Origin: Linum tenue | Taxonomy: Eukaryota > Streptophyta > Magnoliopsida > Malpighiales > Linaceae | NCBI GenBank assembly: GCA_946122785.1 | Contig: CAMGYJ010000010.1 | Span: forward strand, 28,995,608 to 29,059,607 | Direction: 5' to 3' | Length of the DNA: 64,000 bases | Part shown: piece by piece, positions 1 through 12,989 of the stretch | How positions within the stretch are numbered: position 1 is the stretch's first letter | How the letters are laid out: every line of letters starts with the position of its first letter | Notes under the pieces: model-generated | Seen by the model: only the letters and a program-made list of their open reading frames with translations | Told to the model about the DNA's origin: nothing | Databases searched by the model: none | Program-made: the position numbers and the translations under genes

Positions 1-125
1 AACATTAACAATCTTGTCCAATAAAGTGGGGTGTTAACGAAAGCATTGAGATGGTCTGGATTTTGATTCCATTTATCTACTGGTAGTGAAAGTTGTATGG
101 GCTTATTGGCAAATTTGGGTTGCAG

Positions 126-2191
126 TATTATCTTAAAACAGGCACTTGCAAGTATGGGTCGACATGTAAATACCATCACCCAAAGGACAGGAATGGTGCA
201 GGACCAGTCTCTTACAACCTTCTTGGTCTTCCCATGAGACAGGTACTTAATTGAATGAATTTTCATACTTGAAAACTCGGAAGCTCACAAATTGATCGTT
301 TTGTGCAGGATGAAAAGTCATGCCCTTACTATTTGCGAACTGGTTCATGCAAATTCGGAGGTGCATGCAAGTTTAATCATCCCCAACCTGCAGCATCACT
401 TGAACCCGGGGTGCCTCTTGCTGGTGGCCTCTCTACCTATGGATCGACGACTGGCTCATCAATGATCCCGACTGCTGGTTTGCCTTACATTGGTGGGCTT
501 CGGACATGGTCCTTTCCCAGAGCACCATACATGCCAAGCCCACGTCTGGAAACTCCACAGGCTTTTGCACCTCTATATATCTCTCCCTCCCAAGGAATCG
601 CTCCTGCACAAGGCTGGAACACTTATGTGGTGAGTAGACATAGAGATTGTTCTTCTGTTTAATCCCTTCTTAACTATTGCTACATTAACTGTGTTAGATC
701 CTGGTAAGTTCTATTGCATTCTGGTTGCACTCTCTAGATTTCTGATTGAAATCCCTAAGAGTTGATTCATAGACAAGTGCTATCATGGACATGGGTTGCC
801 ACCCATATAACTAGAAATTGATGCTGAAATCTTTGAGTTCTGCTTTCCATTGGCATTCCACTCTAGCTTATGCACCCTCAGGATATGCTTGGTTGGTGTG
901 ATAAGTTTGTAGTTGTCTACTTATAGTTAGTGGATATTCATCATAGAGTTACATGCATGGAACAGGGAGACGATCAGGTGACAAAGCCAATGGATTAAGA
1001 TTATATGTGGGTATTTTTTGACTAGAACAACTCACCCTAACATCATTCTTCCACGTCCAATCCCCATCTTCGTTCCGTCTCTTTTGCTCTCTTCCGCCGC
1101 CAGACTGTCGCGAATATATTAGGGGTTCTGTAGTGATGTAGTATGGATTCAGTAGCGTTTATTAGGGATCTAGTAGGAATTCGGCAGGGATTTAGTAGGG
1201 ATTCTGTAGGTCCTTTTTAAATTTTTTTCTTATTTCCTTACAAATCCATCTTTGAGAAGCTATTTCTGAAGAAAGTTTCAATCTTGACATACTAGAGGCC
1301 TTCCCTCCAGCAGTCTCACATGCTTGCAAGTGCCGGGTCTTTATATTCGCAATGCTTTTTTCTTTGACTTGTTTTTCTTCCCTCGACATGATACTCTCAT
1401 TTGTTTGTCAGGGAAACTTGAGCCCAATGTCTTCTTCTCCAAGCATTCTGGGTTCAAACCTTGTATTCAACACCTCCAGGAATCATCAAGGTGAGTCTGG
1501 GGGTTCCAGTGGGCAACAAATGCATTTGATATACAACACACCACCTAGTTCTAATCTTCCTTCAAGACCTGATCAACCAGAATGCCGCCACTTCATGAAC
1601 ACTGGCACCTGCAAATATGGATCCGACTGCAAATACCATCACCCAAAGGACAGAACTGCTCAACTAGCAACCAATCCCGGCCCAATTGGCCTTCCCTCAC
1701 GCCCCGTAAACATTCCTTTTTGCTCCGTTATCTGCGATGTTTTTGGTCTATCGATGTTTTTTTTTTTTGTAAATTCTGATCTTGGATTTTTGCAGGGCCA
1801 AGCTCTATGTTCCAACTACATTACCTATGGCTTCTGCAAGTTCGGTTCAAACTGCAGATTCGATCATCCGTTCACTACTGGATATCCTTACAGCTACAGC
1901 TTGACTGTTCCTCCATTTACAGTCCTCGATTCTTCCATGGTTACTTATCCGAGAATGTCACCTTCTGAACCACCTTCTCTGTCACCGTCACCGAATAAGG
2001 TCCTCAACAGCAATGGTGCTGCTAGAAACAACAAGCAACAATATCAGATGAATGCAGGTAATAATAAGAACACAATGACAACTACTACTCCAACTACTCC
2101 TCCATCGGATGATACTACTGACGTGGCTGGAGGTACTTCACCGCCACTGCACTCCTCGTCGAAGGCCTCTTCCGAGGTCTCACATGATTGA
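126..2191 (+). CDS. Tandem CCCH zinc-finger protein, ZFN-like (3' part, four exons)
   Basis: Predicted exons are 126-242, 309-629, 1412-1705 and 1796-2191. All junctions are GT-AG and in phase 0, giving 375 visible residues and a TGA stop at 2189-2191. Four CCCH fingers (C-x8-C-x5-C-x3-H) are visible: one at the start of the first visible exon, whose first Cys must come from an upstream exon; one starting [10 protein letters not shown]; one starting [10 protein letters not shown]; and one starting [10 protein letters not shown]. Plant ZFN/HUA1-like proteins usually have five fingers, so finger 1 and the N-terminus should lie left of the window. The family binds nucleic acid, mainly RNA, in the nucleus or in cytoplasmic granules. 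The C-terminus is Ser/Pro/Thr/Asn-rich and low in complexity. Intron 3 (630-1411) holds degenerate copies of a GTAGGGATT-like motif near 1120-1210. Family identity is firm; the exact member is not known. Confidence 0.9.
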
Positions 2192-2525
2192 TCGATTTTT
2201 GCCCTACAATGGAAGCCCTAGCTGTGTGCTTCCTTCCTTTTTTTATATGCCTCTTTTTCCCTTGGCTATTCCTTCCCTCTATTGAACAGAAAAACTCTTC
2301 AGTATATTTAAGAAACAAAGAGAATTTTTTGGGTCACATGTAAGACACTCCCTGCCCACTTTTTTGTTTTGGTTTTCACCTGTTGAATGCCAGAGATATA
2401 GGTTGATTTCAGTAATGCCTGAAAAGTTGGATGATGGTGAGGCAAGATAAACATTTTGAGGGGTGTATGTGCATGGAAGGCAAGACAATATTTAATTTTT
2501 CCTTTTCTTTTAATCTTGTGTAGTG

Positions 2526-2531
2526 AATAAA
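2526..2531 (+). terminator. Candidate poly(A) signal of the CCCH gene
   Basis: AATAAA lies about 335 bases after the stop codon in T-rich sequence. It is the first canonical hexamer downstream of the gene; the cleavage site is unknown. Confidence 0.4.
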
Positions 2532-3203
2532 ACTTGCAGGTGAAAGTGTTTTTTGCCTTTGCTGAATTGGCTTAGTGGCAACTGCTACTCCACTCTTTTT
2601 GTTTACTTCATGAACAAGGGAAGTGGATGCGTGTGTTGCAAGTAAAGTGGACTCATTGAGAAATGTGTGATGTGATTCTAAGTTACACATACAATAGATG
2701 CATCCATCCAATGCCAATGAACTGATAGCTAAGTTCGATAATCCAAGCCAGCAGTTGCTTGCGTGCTACCAATTTTAAGACGGTAAAGTCTTATTATATA
2801 CTCAATGAACTAATGAAGGATGTGACTCAAGAATATACCTTTTGGTTCATTCGTTGCTTCTGTTTACTTTCTGGTTTCAATTTTTTCAACTGATGCATTG
2901 TCCAAATACAAAAACAATGTCCTAAGTTGGGAAGTGATTTGGGCTAAATGTGTTCAAGCTACTTCATAAATTGGGCATCCATGACTTGGGAAGGTGATTG
3001 ACAGCCACTTCCTATAATAAGGCCGACCCTCCCATCAATTTCACACCTCTCATCCCATACCACCACTTGCCAGACAAGAGAGATTGAGATTCCTGTTTCT
3101 GACCACTATGATTGTGGTTCCATTTTCTAACCATGACGAATGACTCACTCTAAATTACTACTTTTCAAATCGAAGACCAAGTGTAACCAATGGTTGAGTG
3201 TAA
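2532..3203. other. Intergenic sequence
   Basis: AT-rich sequence with no credible ORF, RNA gene or paired repeat seen. Confidence 0.5.
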
Positions 3204-4472
3204 TGTAGCGGAAGTAAGTTTAATTTATCAATTCGCATGGCAAGTCTATTGTTACTTTGTGAACTATTTGTTATCTAGCTAATCAAGATTTGGTTTGAAC
3301 TAACAACTAATAGCAAAACAATTAAAGATTGATTCGAATTCTATAGAGAGAATATCACTCAGGCATGCTTCCCTCTAGTCCTAAATTAGGTCGATGTTGA
3401 CGTCCCTACCTTGCCCACTAAAGATTTATATTGTGGAGAGTCCTAAACCCGTTTGAACTCCTTATTCGAGTTATCCAAGCTCACTTAGGATGAACTATCC
3501 GGATGGAGAGTTTCCACATCCGGCAAAATAGAACACATATGACATGCAATTTAAGACTCCCACTAAAGGCTCTGGATCCAATACGACATTGTAGTCCAAT
3601 GTCACACTCGTTCAATTGACCGACAATGAAGAATGCTCGAATAAACCTAATTGGATATTCTCTACCTTAGATTACTAACTCAAATGGGATAGTTTGATCA
3701 ATACCCCACCAATTTAATGAAAATACTTCAATTCAATATATAATCAAGAGTGTAATCAAGCATAAGAATCATTCAACATCAAATCCTAACATAAAAGGCT
3801 AGAGTTTTACACACCCAAGTGAGAATGAGTCTACTCCATAGTGAGAGAAAGATATGGAATCACAAACTCAACAAGAGAAATCAACATCATGGGGATGAGT
3901 TCTTCTTCTAGAGCTCCAATCTTCACTCCTTAGTGGTAAATCTTTCCTCCAATCGAGGATTGAAGCCTTCAATCACCACTTAGGGATCCTTGTTCATCAC
4001 TTTCTCTCTCTAGGAGGCTGCTCCTCCTTTCTCTCTCCAAAATTCATCTCCCTTAAAAACTGCCTTCATCTCCAATTACTCTTCAGCAGTGTATAATTCA
4101 CGGTTGCATGTCACGGCCGTGACATTGGACAGTAAACCGTGTCGACCCAAAGCGTATTGTTTCATTAACACATGTCACAGTCTTAGTTGTCAACCGTACG
4201 TGACTTCTGCAAATGCCTGTGAACTATGGTTTGGCTCCTTAAACCTTGCTTATCACACGACCGCTTCTGTGGAAGTCACGGTCTGGCCGTGACTTTAGTG
4301 CTCAGAACAACAATTCTTCCCGGTTTGGACTCCAAATCGTTTGACAATTGTTCCTTTCGCCATATTCACCTACTAGGATCTAAAATATACTAAACCAAGT
4401 ATAACCTAGTGTGGAAAGGGCTAAAGAACGACAAATCTTAAGCCAAAAGATCAAGGGAAGAGGGTGTAAACA
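3204..4472. mobile_element. Possible solo LTR (non-coding)
   Basis: The segment starts TGTAGCGGAAG and ends GTAAACA, so it has TG...CA ends. It is flanked by TGTAA on the left (3199-3203) and TGTAT on the right (4473-4477), an imperfect 5-bp duplication. It has no ORF. Short palindromes around GTCACGGCCGTGAC lie near 4110-4290. The composition resembles LTRs of plant Ty3/gypsy elements, but there is no second copy here to prove it, and the right edge is the weaker one. Confidence 0.3.
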
Positions 4473-4741
4473 TGTATAATTAAGTCTGAATAAGCCATGA
4501 TGAGGTCGAGCGGTGATTGGTGTATGATGATCTTGGCGCCCAAATTAATAAATGGAATGCATTGCTTTTCGTTCTTTCCTTAGGATGATTATGATGAGGT
4601 TGTGATTGCTTAGTTTGTTACCTAATAGCACGAGGGGTTCTATAGTGCTCGTATGTAATAACCGCGAGGAAGTAATTAAGCTACTCGCTCAGTTTATTAG
4701 TTGAACCCCGCTTGACTTCAGATTTGATGGTGTATGAGTGA

Positions 4742-5478
4742 TAGGGTTGCAAATGAGCAAAGGTGCTCAAGAACGATTCGACGCACGACTCGAAAAAAGC
4801 TCGTTCCGTAACTTGACTCGTTAGTAAACGAGCCAAGCCTGAGCTCATCCTTGTTCGGTTCATGAGGCTCGCGAGCTAGCTCAACTCAGTGGCTAGTTGA
4901 GTTGAACTAATGAGTTGGCTCAATAATATGGTTAGCGAGCCAATTCGACTAGTGACTTATGATCGAATCAATATATACATAACTTATGATATGACTTCTT
5001 AATAATTCATACGTTTGTTAGAATATATAACCTATAATATATTATTATTTAAGACTTTGAGTATGTGACCAAATACGTCACATTTATAATTTTATAGAGA
5101 AATTATATATTAACAAATAATTAATTAGTTAAAAACTATGAACTAAATTATAGCAACATAGTATATAAACATGAGATCAATTAGTGATGAAATTTGACTA
5201 TTATTCTTTTTTTATTGATCATATTTGTCATATATGACATACAAATATTATGGTAGTCAAGTGATAAATTATTTTAGAGTTTAATTTAAGACTTCAACCA
5301 TTTAGAGATGAAATGAGTCGAGCTCGTGAGCTGATTGATGAGCCAAACTCAAGTAGAGCTCATGAGCTTCCAAATGGGCCAAACTCGAGATTAGGCAAAA
5401 CTCGGCCCGACTTGGATCGTTAAGAAACAATTCAAGCTCAACCTTAGCAAAGCTCGACTAGGCTCATTTGTAGCCCTA
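4742..5478. mobile_element. Non-autonomous hAT-type element (737 bp)
   Basis: The ends are terminal inverted repeats: TAGGGTTGCAAATGAGC on the left and the complement of TAGGGCTACAAATGAGC on the right. Both flanks carry ATGAGTGA (4734-4741 and 5479-5486), a perfect 8-bp target duplication typical of hAT transposons. The subterminal parts are rich in GAGCTC and GCTCATGAGC-like palindromes, possible transposase-binding sites, while the core is AT-rich. No transposase is encoded, so movement would need an enzyme from elsewhere. Confidence 0.9.
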
Positions 5479-5486
5479 ATGAGTGA

Positions 5487-7417
5487 GTGAGACTTGAAGT
5501 CTGAGAATCCTGTGGCACTACACACTTTCACTATGGAGAATGGTTTGCCCCCTCCAAACTTCGTTTGTTGCGAAAAATTCTTTAGATATTTTATCATGTA
5601 TGGTAGCTATAAGATGAATTGAGTTTGTTGATGTTAGATAGTTTCGATTTTTGTTGGAAGATTATGTTTCATATTGGTATGTGAACCGAGGAGATTTGAA
5701 GTTTTTGGATGTTGTATGTGATGTTCCGAGTTGATTAGCAAAAGAGATTCTTATTGGAAATGTGATTCGAGTTGGCTTGTGTTCATTTTGAATCGTACAC
5801 CCTATTAGTATGCTCTTTGGTTGAACTAGTGAGTTCAATCCACAATGTTTAGGTGGGAGGGGGGTGTTATAATGAAAAGTTGGTCGAATGTCTATATTGT
5901 TCCACTTGGTAAATGGGAGTACTAGCTTTTGTAAATACTTATGAAGGTCCATTCTAAGTATTTGGAGAGAGGAAAAACTATTAAGTGTTGGTCAATAACA
6001 TCTTTATTTTATGTATTACTCTAGCACTGGGTTGTTCCTGGCAAGATTGTGAAGTGTCTAGATTTCTTGACGGTGACGTCTTCAAAAGAGTGCACATGAT
6101 TCTTCAATGGTATATGGTGCTACACAGAGGAAGGGGGTGGAAGCCATTGACGAACTCACTCCAATGATCAAGTTATATGATATTTTGGAAAGGAAAAGTC
6201 CAATTTAATTAGAGAGTCAAAGAGTAGAAGACAACGTGCTAGCAAGCAGTTCTCAATCTGATCCTTTCGTGGTTTGGTTTTCTATTAGGCAACCAAATGA
6301 ACTACAGACCTACTAGCCACTAGCATAGTCTGGCTAGTAAAAAAAAAAACCCCCCGAACTGAAGAGGATGATCTCGATCTAGGCACAAATTGGATACCAG
6401 ATGATATGGGGTGTATCCCAATTTCGAGTCCGATGGAACAATTATCATGCACATCTCAAATGTAAGGACCAAACCATTTTCCTTCCCTACCAATGATAAT
6501 AAACCCTAGATTAATAATCTTGGAGTACAAGAAAAACAATATTTTTCGTATTGCATATTTCCTAATTCGAAACTCTAAAATATTAATTCAATTGAAGTAG
6601 TCATTCACCAAAAAAATCCATGTGCATAGGTAGACAAATATAAAAGCTTAATATGCAATCATGGTGAAAATCGAAAATGAATGAGAATAAATGAACAAAA
6701 TCAATCATGAAAATTTTCCCCATGTTTATGACATTCACTTTTGTATGTATTTGATTAATTTTAAGTAGATGACACTCAAATAAGGTAGAACTAATTGTTC
6801 TTGCAACCAATTTGATTCAAATATCAATTTAATCCATTTTGTAGGAACAAATCATATTTGGCACTATGTTAAAAAAAATCATATTTGGTAGCCATCCTTT
6901 AAAAACTAATTTAACTAGCACCAATCCCAAAATTAGGAAGGAAACCATCTCACCGAAGAAAACAACAAGTGACGAAGTTGGAAGGAAAGCGGGCCGTTAA
7001 CTTACGAGGGCGTAGGTACCAAAGCAGCCTTACCCGGCCCAGCCCATTAGACCCACAAACTCTACATGGGGAAAAGACCCGAAAACCCGAATCCGGAAAA
7101 CAAAAAGTATCAATATATTTTTTTTCTTCTCTCCCCCAACCCAGAAAATTCAATCCCCAATTTCCCATACCCACCACCACCACCACAATCCACAATCCCC
7201 AAAATTCCCAATCCCATCAATTCATCCATCCCATTTCCCATCCCTTTTCTCCATGGTGGAGAAGACGAAGAAGAGAAGAGAGCCGCCGGCGGAGCAGATT
7301 GCTGCCTAAACCCACCAAACCCAGATCCCCAATCGCAGATCTCTCCGTTCCTCTCTTCTCTCTCTCTGATTCTGAGGCTTTTCCTCCCTCCAGCCCCCTT
7401 ATCCAAATCCACCCCCG
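5487..7417. other. Intergenic sequence and upstream region of the ERF gene
   Basis: AT-rich to about 6950. It then becomes rich in C, with CCACC/CCAAA and CT tracts (7130-7400) that fit a promoter and 5' leader for the ERF gene at 7418. No other gene is supported. An A/C homopolymer junction sits near 6340. Confidence 0.5.
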
Positions 7418-8155
7418 ATGCGGCGACCCAGAAACCAGCCCGCCGCCGAGCAGATCGGCGCCCCTCAGGGCGACGAGATCAAGTTTCGAGGCGTCAGGAA
7501 GCGGCCATGGGGCCGATTCGCCGCCGAGATCAGAGATCCTTGGAAAAAGACGCGGGTATGGTTAGGTACCTTTGATTCCGCCGAGGACGCCGCCAGGGCT
7601 TACGACGCCGCCGCTAGATCTTATCGCGGCGCCAAGGCCAGGACCAATTTCCCGCTGGTCGATTCGCGGGTCTTTGTTGGCGGCGGCGGCGGGGGAGAGG
7701 ATTTGATGGTCAAGCGTCAGGCTTGGACGACTGGGGAGGCGGAGGAGGAGGAAGGAGGAGCGACGGCGGTGCTGGTGAATCGGTGGACGAGCAGCAGCAT
7801 GAGCAGCACGGTGGAGTCGTGTAGCGGGCACCGGGCCGGGTCGAACAACCCGGTCCGGATCCCGGACCCGGCAAGGGCTCGGAGGCGACTACCGGCCGTG
7901 GTGGTCTCGCCCGGTGATTGTCGGAGCGACTGCGACTCGTCGTCGACGGTTGTGGACGATGACGACGACGGCGTCGGCAGCAACGAAAGGGATTGTACGG
8001 TCTCTCTATCTCAATCTTCTACCGGTAAGCTTTTGCCTTTTGATCTGAATTTCCCGGCTCCGATAGACAATAACGAAGACGACGGCTCTGCTCCCGGATT
8101 GGGTGCCTGTATCCCCAGCGACGGCCAACTCCCAACCTTGGCCTTGTGTCTGTAA
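7418..8155 (+). CDS. AP2/ERF transcription factor with EAR repression motif (245 aa)
   Basis: Single-exon ORF. One AP2/ERF DNA-binding domain spans about residues 23-80. It runs from [18 protein letters not shown] to [11 protein letters not shown], with the Ala and Asp (RFAAEIRD) that mark ERF-type, GCC-box-binding proteins rather than DREBs. Near residue 208 is FDLNFPAP, an EAR motif that recruits TOPLESS-type co-repressors. Together these place it in ERF group VIII, the small repressor ERFs such as ERF3/ERF4 of Arabidopsis. The middle is Ser/Asp-rich with an acidic run, and a Gly tract follows the AP2 domain. The ATG at 7418 is chosen because it begins the frame a short distance before the AP2 domain, as is usual for the group. 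It probably acts in the nucleus as an ethylene- or stress-responsive repressor; which member it is cannot be told. Confidence 0.93.
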   Translation: MRRPRNQPAAEQIGAPQGDEIKFRGVRKRPWGRFAAEIRDPWKKTRVWLGTFDSAEDAARAYDAAARSYRGAKARTNFPLVDSRVFVGGGGGGEDLMVKRQAWTTGEAEEEEGGATAVLVNRWTSSSMSSTVESCSGHRAGSNNPVRIPDPARARRRLPAVVVSPGDCRSDCDSSSTVVDDDDDGVGSNERDCTVSLSQSSTGKLLPFDLNFPAPIDNNEDDGSAPGLGACIPSDGQLPTLALCL

Positions 8156-8255
8156 CGATTTTTTACTGTAAACCCCCCTTTGTATTTCTGCCTTTTTTTT
8201 TCTTTCCCTATGGTTTTATTTTCTCGGGAAAATGACAGAAGAAATGGAGGATGAA

Positions 8256-8261
8256 AATAAA
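8256..8261 (+). terminator. Candidate poly(A) signal of the ERF gene
   Basis: AATAAA lies about 100 bases after the ERF stop, in a U-rich 3' region. A normal position for a plant 3' UTR. Confidence 0.35.
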
Positions 8262-8286
8262 AAATTGGTTACCAAAAAGGGAATCG

Positions 8287-8329
8287 CAGCCACAGCCACA
8301 GCCACAGCAGCAGCATCAGCATCAGCAAG
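8287..8329. repeat. CAGCCA/CAGCAT microsatellite
   Basis: Imperfect trinucleotide-based repeat (CAGCCA, CAGCAG, CAGCAT units), just past the likely end of the ERF transcript. Confidence 0.8.
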
Positions 8330-10646
8330 CTGGAGAAGGATGAATTTGATGAAGGGTTGCTTTCAATTTAGATGTATGATTAGATGAGTTGAACAAGCTC
8401 TAAGCTTGATACTAGCACGAATCGCTTTGCGTCCATGTTTGATGATGAAGCCTTGTGTTTTAGCTTCTTCATCTTGATGCTTTCATTTGTTTGTAATTTG
8501 GTTAGATCTTTCTTAGAATGGAAACATGGGGGGTTTGGGGAGAGAGGATCATCTACTGTAAAATGACTGATCATGGCTGCCACGAGATCTGTGGTTCGTT
8601 TCGAGTTGTGATCCTCTCTCTCTCTGTTATCCATTGAAGCAGAAATCAAAATCCACGCTTTCTTGTTTCTCTGTGTACAAAAAACAATAGAGAATTCAAT
8701 CTGTACTATTTATTAACACATCTTGAAGTTTTTTTCTTCTTCTTCTTCTTCTTCCATTGCTTCTTTCCTTTGCCTTGGCTCCACATACAGGTACTATGGT
8801 GTCTTGTAGTACTATTGCTTCAATGTTTTAGGGTATACTTTCTGGGATTTTTGAAGGTGGTTATCATCATTAGGGTTGGGGAAATTGAGCGGGTTGAATC
8901 ATGAATTTGATGATTGGTGGAGGCGGCAAATTCACATGCCATGTAAAAGCAAATACTGGGGCTCTGTTTCTTTTCTTCTGGCTTTAGGAATGACGTTACT
9001 TTTCTTTCTTCCCCTTGGCTCATTGAGCAATATTTACTTTTAAGTAAAGCGATAAGTTGAAGACTACTTGAATAGATCTATCTAAATCTAACCATAGTTG
9101 AGAAAATGTTGTGGTATTACTATTTACTAATTTGTTTGGATGATGGATGTTGGTAAGAATGGATCGATTTAAGAGGAAGGAGTGATTGTATAAAATGTAA
9201 GAATGGATGCATTGCATTGAAGATGGAATGTTATTGCTTCTACGATAGATTTCAAGTTTTAGATTGTTGATTGGTGGGCCTCTTCAGTCATTAATGTTTG
9301 AGCTTGAATTCACAAGTTTATCCCCATTTCATTGATTGATACCATTTTCCTACTCCAACTCCATAACGAAAGATTCATCACCCCCATAAATTCAAGGGTC
9401 ACTTGGCGGCTGTGAATTAGGGAAGGGAACATATGAACTCCAGACGATATGTATCGGCAAGTCAAAAGACATGAATTTTAAGAAATAGGGTAAACGTTTT
9501 GTGGGTATGTATGTAACTACTGATCTATTTGGTCTTAGTTTGAGTCGGATTCATACAACTATAGTTTATGAAGATTGGAGAAAATAAGCTAAAATCACTA
9601 CAATTATTGGGGATCATTTTTTGAGGGTGGCTTCGATGTGCGATATTGGACACAGAGAGATATATTGATGAAAACTCGAATATAGTTTGTTGACAGAACA
9701 TATTTGACAAAGTTATTTTGAAATGTTTGATATATCTTTTGGATCGATGAAGAAATTTACTGAGTTTCAACAATAAAAAAGAGTAAAATTGTCGAATGAT
9801 ATTTAGAGATCTGGCAATTATTCTCAATTATGTTACTCTAAACTGCCTATAATCTTTGTTTAGAACATAAAACAAGAGAAAACAATCAAGAATTTGCGTT
9901 GTAGAGTTCCAACTTCTGCATACAAAGTGGTAGACAACTCTCTCCAGCCTCTTCTATTTTTTCACAAGAAGTGCCTATTCATTCATCATTGGAATTATTA
10001 GTAGGTCGTTGTTGTTTGGTATGTGCGCGTTTCAGGAAAAAAGAAAAGAAAAAAAAGCAAAAGGGGGATTGGTTCCTTCTTCTTTAAAGTCTCAGCCTTG
10101 TGTCTTCCCCTTCGCGTTGATGCAAAACAAACAAACAAAGAAACACACAGTTGTGTTGACGTCTCTCCTTTTTTGACCAGTGGTTGGGTGTGCAACAAAT
10201 ACAAATACAAATACAAATACGTTTGAAAATTGTCCATCCTTCCAGGCTCCAGCTAGCTAGCTATCTTCCCCGCGGTAGCCTTTAATACCATCGACGTCTT
10301 TTGATGCGTCCAAATTTTGAGAAAGAAGGAAGGAAGAATCCCAATCTCTTTCCCTCCCTCTGCTCCATTTTGTTATTTATTTATTCTCTTGTTTTTGGCG
10401 TTTCTTTCTTTTGGAATCTGCCAGCCAGCCACCGTGGTCGGCTGCAGGGAAAGACCTCAAGAGCGAGGTAGTTTTGGGCTCGATGATGATGGTGGTCTGG
10501 GTCCTTGCTCGCTCTGGATTCCCCGGCCGACATTGTTAGTACAAGGCCCAACTATGTTCCGAGCTCGGACATATTTTTTTAGGGCTTTGAAAGTTTGTTG
10601 AGAGCAAAAGTAATCATTGCAAATTGGACCTTGCGAAAGGATTCAT
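8330..10646. other. Intergenic sequence with simple repeats
   Basis: No gene supported. It holds a (TTC)n run near 8735-8755 and an (AAATAC)n microsatellite at about 10195-10220. The ORFs here are short, lack known motifs and show no credible exon structure. Confidence 0.5.
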
Positions 10647-10842
10647 TCAATTACGATAGATCGACCCAAAGTAATTCCCCCCTCAAAGATAACATGGTTT
10701 GCGAAACCGCAGCGGAAGTCGTACCAGACTCATTTGTGGTAAGGTAGTTTATGGTATGATAGTGATCCACTCAATTACGATAGATCGACCCAAAGTAATT
10801 CCCCCCCCCCCCCCCCCCCCAAAGATAACATGGTTTGCGAAA
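10647..10842. repeat. Short direct duplication with a C20 run
   Basis: A ~60-base segment starting TCAATTACGATAGATCGACC and ending GGTTTGCGAAA occurs at 10647-10706 and again at 10771-10842. In the second copy a short C run has become 20 consecutive C (10801-10820). The second copy ends at, or just inside, the LTR of the copia element that follows. Confidence 0.85.
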
Positions 10843-11052
10843 AGTGTATGCAAAAAGAATCAGATGTGGGAAAAAACGTGATCTGTATTGATCTCCTTGA
10901 TACACTAATATACTGATACAATGAGCATTTGTAGCTAACTGAGCATCCCACATTCACGAGGAATAGGAACAGAATGGTAGTGGGATTATACATGTGGTAA
11001 GTGGAAAATAGAATAAAAAGAATAAAGTTCTTTTTATGTATTATTGTTAATA
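10838..11052 (-). repeat. 3' LTR of the copia element
   Basis: Near-identical to 15206-15421. The shared sequence runs from AGAATCAGATGTGGG to TTATTGTTAATA on the + strand. The first bases (CG where the partner has TG) appear mutated. Confidence 0.88.
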
Positions 11053-12670
11053 CGCCCCCGCAAGACGAATGAGGTATCAACGACGCCGATCTTAGACCGA
11101 AGTAGCAGGAATCGTGTGGAGGGAAGTGGTTTGGTGAGGGCATCGGCGAGTTGGTGAGACGTAGGAATGTATTGAACACGAAGTCTGTCATCTTGGACTA
11201 GTTGTCGCACGAAATGATAGTCCAAAGGCAAGTGCTTCATCCGAGAATGAAAGACCGGATTGGAGCTGAAGTAGGTGGCGCCGAGATTGTCGGAGTAGAT
11301 GGTAGGTGGAGCAGGTAGAGGATGGCGTAGCTCAAGGAGAAGGTTCTACACCCATTGCAATTCAGCGGTGGCATGGGCAATGGCACAGTATTCTGCCTCG
11401 GTATAGAGCGAGCCACCGTCCGCTGTTTTTGAGACCGCCAGGATATGAGGGTGGAACCAAAGTAGACAAGATAACCAGAAGTGGAGGAGCGATCATCAAG
11501 ATTTCCTGCCCAGGCAGAGTCGGCAAAGGCAGATAGACGCAGTGGTGCGTTGGAGCGACGAATAGATAGGCCATAGGTGAGAGTGCCAGAGACATATCGT
11601 AGTAGCCGTTTCACACACTGCTAGTGAGAGGAGGATGGAGCATGCATATATTGGGAGAACTTGTTGACCGAGTAGGCGATGTCTGGGCGGGTATAGACAA
11701 GATATTGGAGGGCACCGAGTGATTGACGATAGCGAGTGGCATCAGTAGGTGGAGAACCATCCTGAAGAGTGAGAGATGTCGAAGCAGCAAGAGGTGTGTC
11801 AACAGCTTTGGCATCAGTCATGAGGAATCTCTGCAAAACATCGACCATGTATTTGTGTTGAGAGAGTATATAGCTGTTGAAGTAGGAATAACCTCGATGC
11901 CCAGGAAATAATCGACATCCCCAAGTGCTTTGAGAGAGAAGCGACTCGAAAGAAAGTCTTGAAACCAGGTGAGGGTGGCCAGATCATTGCCGGTGAGAAG
12001 TAAATCATCAACATAGACCAGAAAGTAGAGCATAGTGGAGCCGTGAGAGTACACAAAAAAAAGAGGCATCAGACTGAGTCTTTGTGAAGCCAAACTAGAT
12101 GAGGAAGGTGCTTAAGGCACTGTACCAAGCCCGAGGTGCCTGACGAAGCCCATAGATAGCACGACGCAGTCGACATACGTGGGTAGGTCGCGTGGGGTCG
12201 ATGAAGCCGGGAGGTTGTGCCATATAAACTTCCTCCTACAGAGGACCCTGGATAAAAGCATTATTAACATCGAACTGTGAGATAGACTACCCTTGAGAAA
12301 GAGCCAACGTGAAGACAGTACGGACAGTGACCGGTTTCATAACTGGACTGAACGTGTCAGTGAAATCAATGCCAGGGCGCTGATGATAACCCTTTGCCAC
12401 AAGTCTGGTTTGGAAGCGTTCGATGGACCCGTCAGGAAGATATTTGATCCGAAATAACCACCGATTACCGAGGATATTATAATGAGGAAGACGAGGAACC
12501 AAATCCCAAGTGTCGTTGGCCAATAAGGCAACATTTTCAGCTTTGAGGGCGGCGGACGGACCACTCAAGGTAGCGTAAAGCCTCTTGAACTGTGAGGGGT
12601 TGTAGTGGTGGCGGCCTAGTAGTAGAAACAGTGTGAAATAAGCTTTTCTTGGGCTTAAAAATGCCATCCT
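11034..12670 (-). pseudogene. Copia reverse transcriptase and RNase H, broken
   Basis: Reading leftwards: the RT N-terminal region around [20 protein letters not shown] (near 12345), the catalytic YVDD motif (about 12005-12020), the LGDVDYFLGIEV block, then RNase H with FADSAWAGNLDDRSSTSG and a C-terminal region with FVRQLVQDDRL. The frames change near 12100-12290 and 11240-11620 and include stops. These domains would copy element RNA into cDNA; this copy cannot make them whole. Confidence 0.9.
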
Positions 12671-12989
12671 GGGCCCTTGTGCGCATAGTGTGCGTGCGCT
12701 GGGGAGGAGGTGATAGGCCTAGAGTGGGGACGGGCCTAGATGGGGGTGTGGCAGGGTCGGGCGATGTAGTGGAAGACGACCCGGGTGATGAAGAATCCAC
12801 GGTTGGGGAAGCTGCTGCAGGGGGAGTGGGCATGGGACGGCCCAGCGGGAGAGATGGGCTTGGTGGAGCGGCCTGGTACAGTGGTGATCGTGGAAGTGGA
12901 ATCGAGCAGCCAAGAATCAACCAAAGGGGGTGCAGGGGAGGTTGTGTGCTCAAAACCTGGAAAAGTGGACTCAACAAACACTACATGTC

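Noticed and set aside
630..662. End of the open frame at 303-662 as CCCH coding sequence
   Set aside because: It follows a GTGAGT donor at 630. The family sequence continues at 1412, so this is intron read-through.
1706..1795. In-frame sequence between two CCCH exons
   Set aside because: It is open by chance but bounded by GTAAAC and TTTTTGCAG, is T-rich and interrupts the conserved link between fingers 4 and 5, so it is an intron.
7110..7983. Several - strand and shifted open frames over the ERF gene
   Set aside because: They are shadows of a GC-rich coding region with no domain of their own.
10317..10601. 94-codon ORF with a hydrophobic start
   Set aside because: No homologous motif or gene context; composition is that of the surrounding intergenic DNA.
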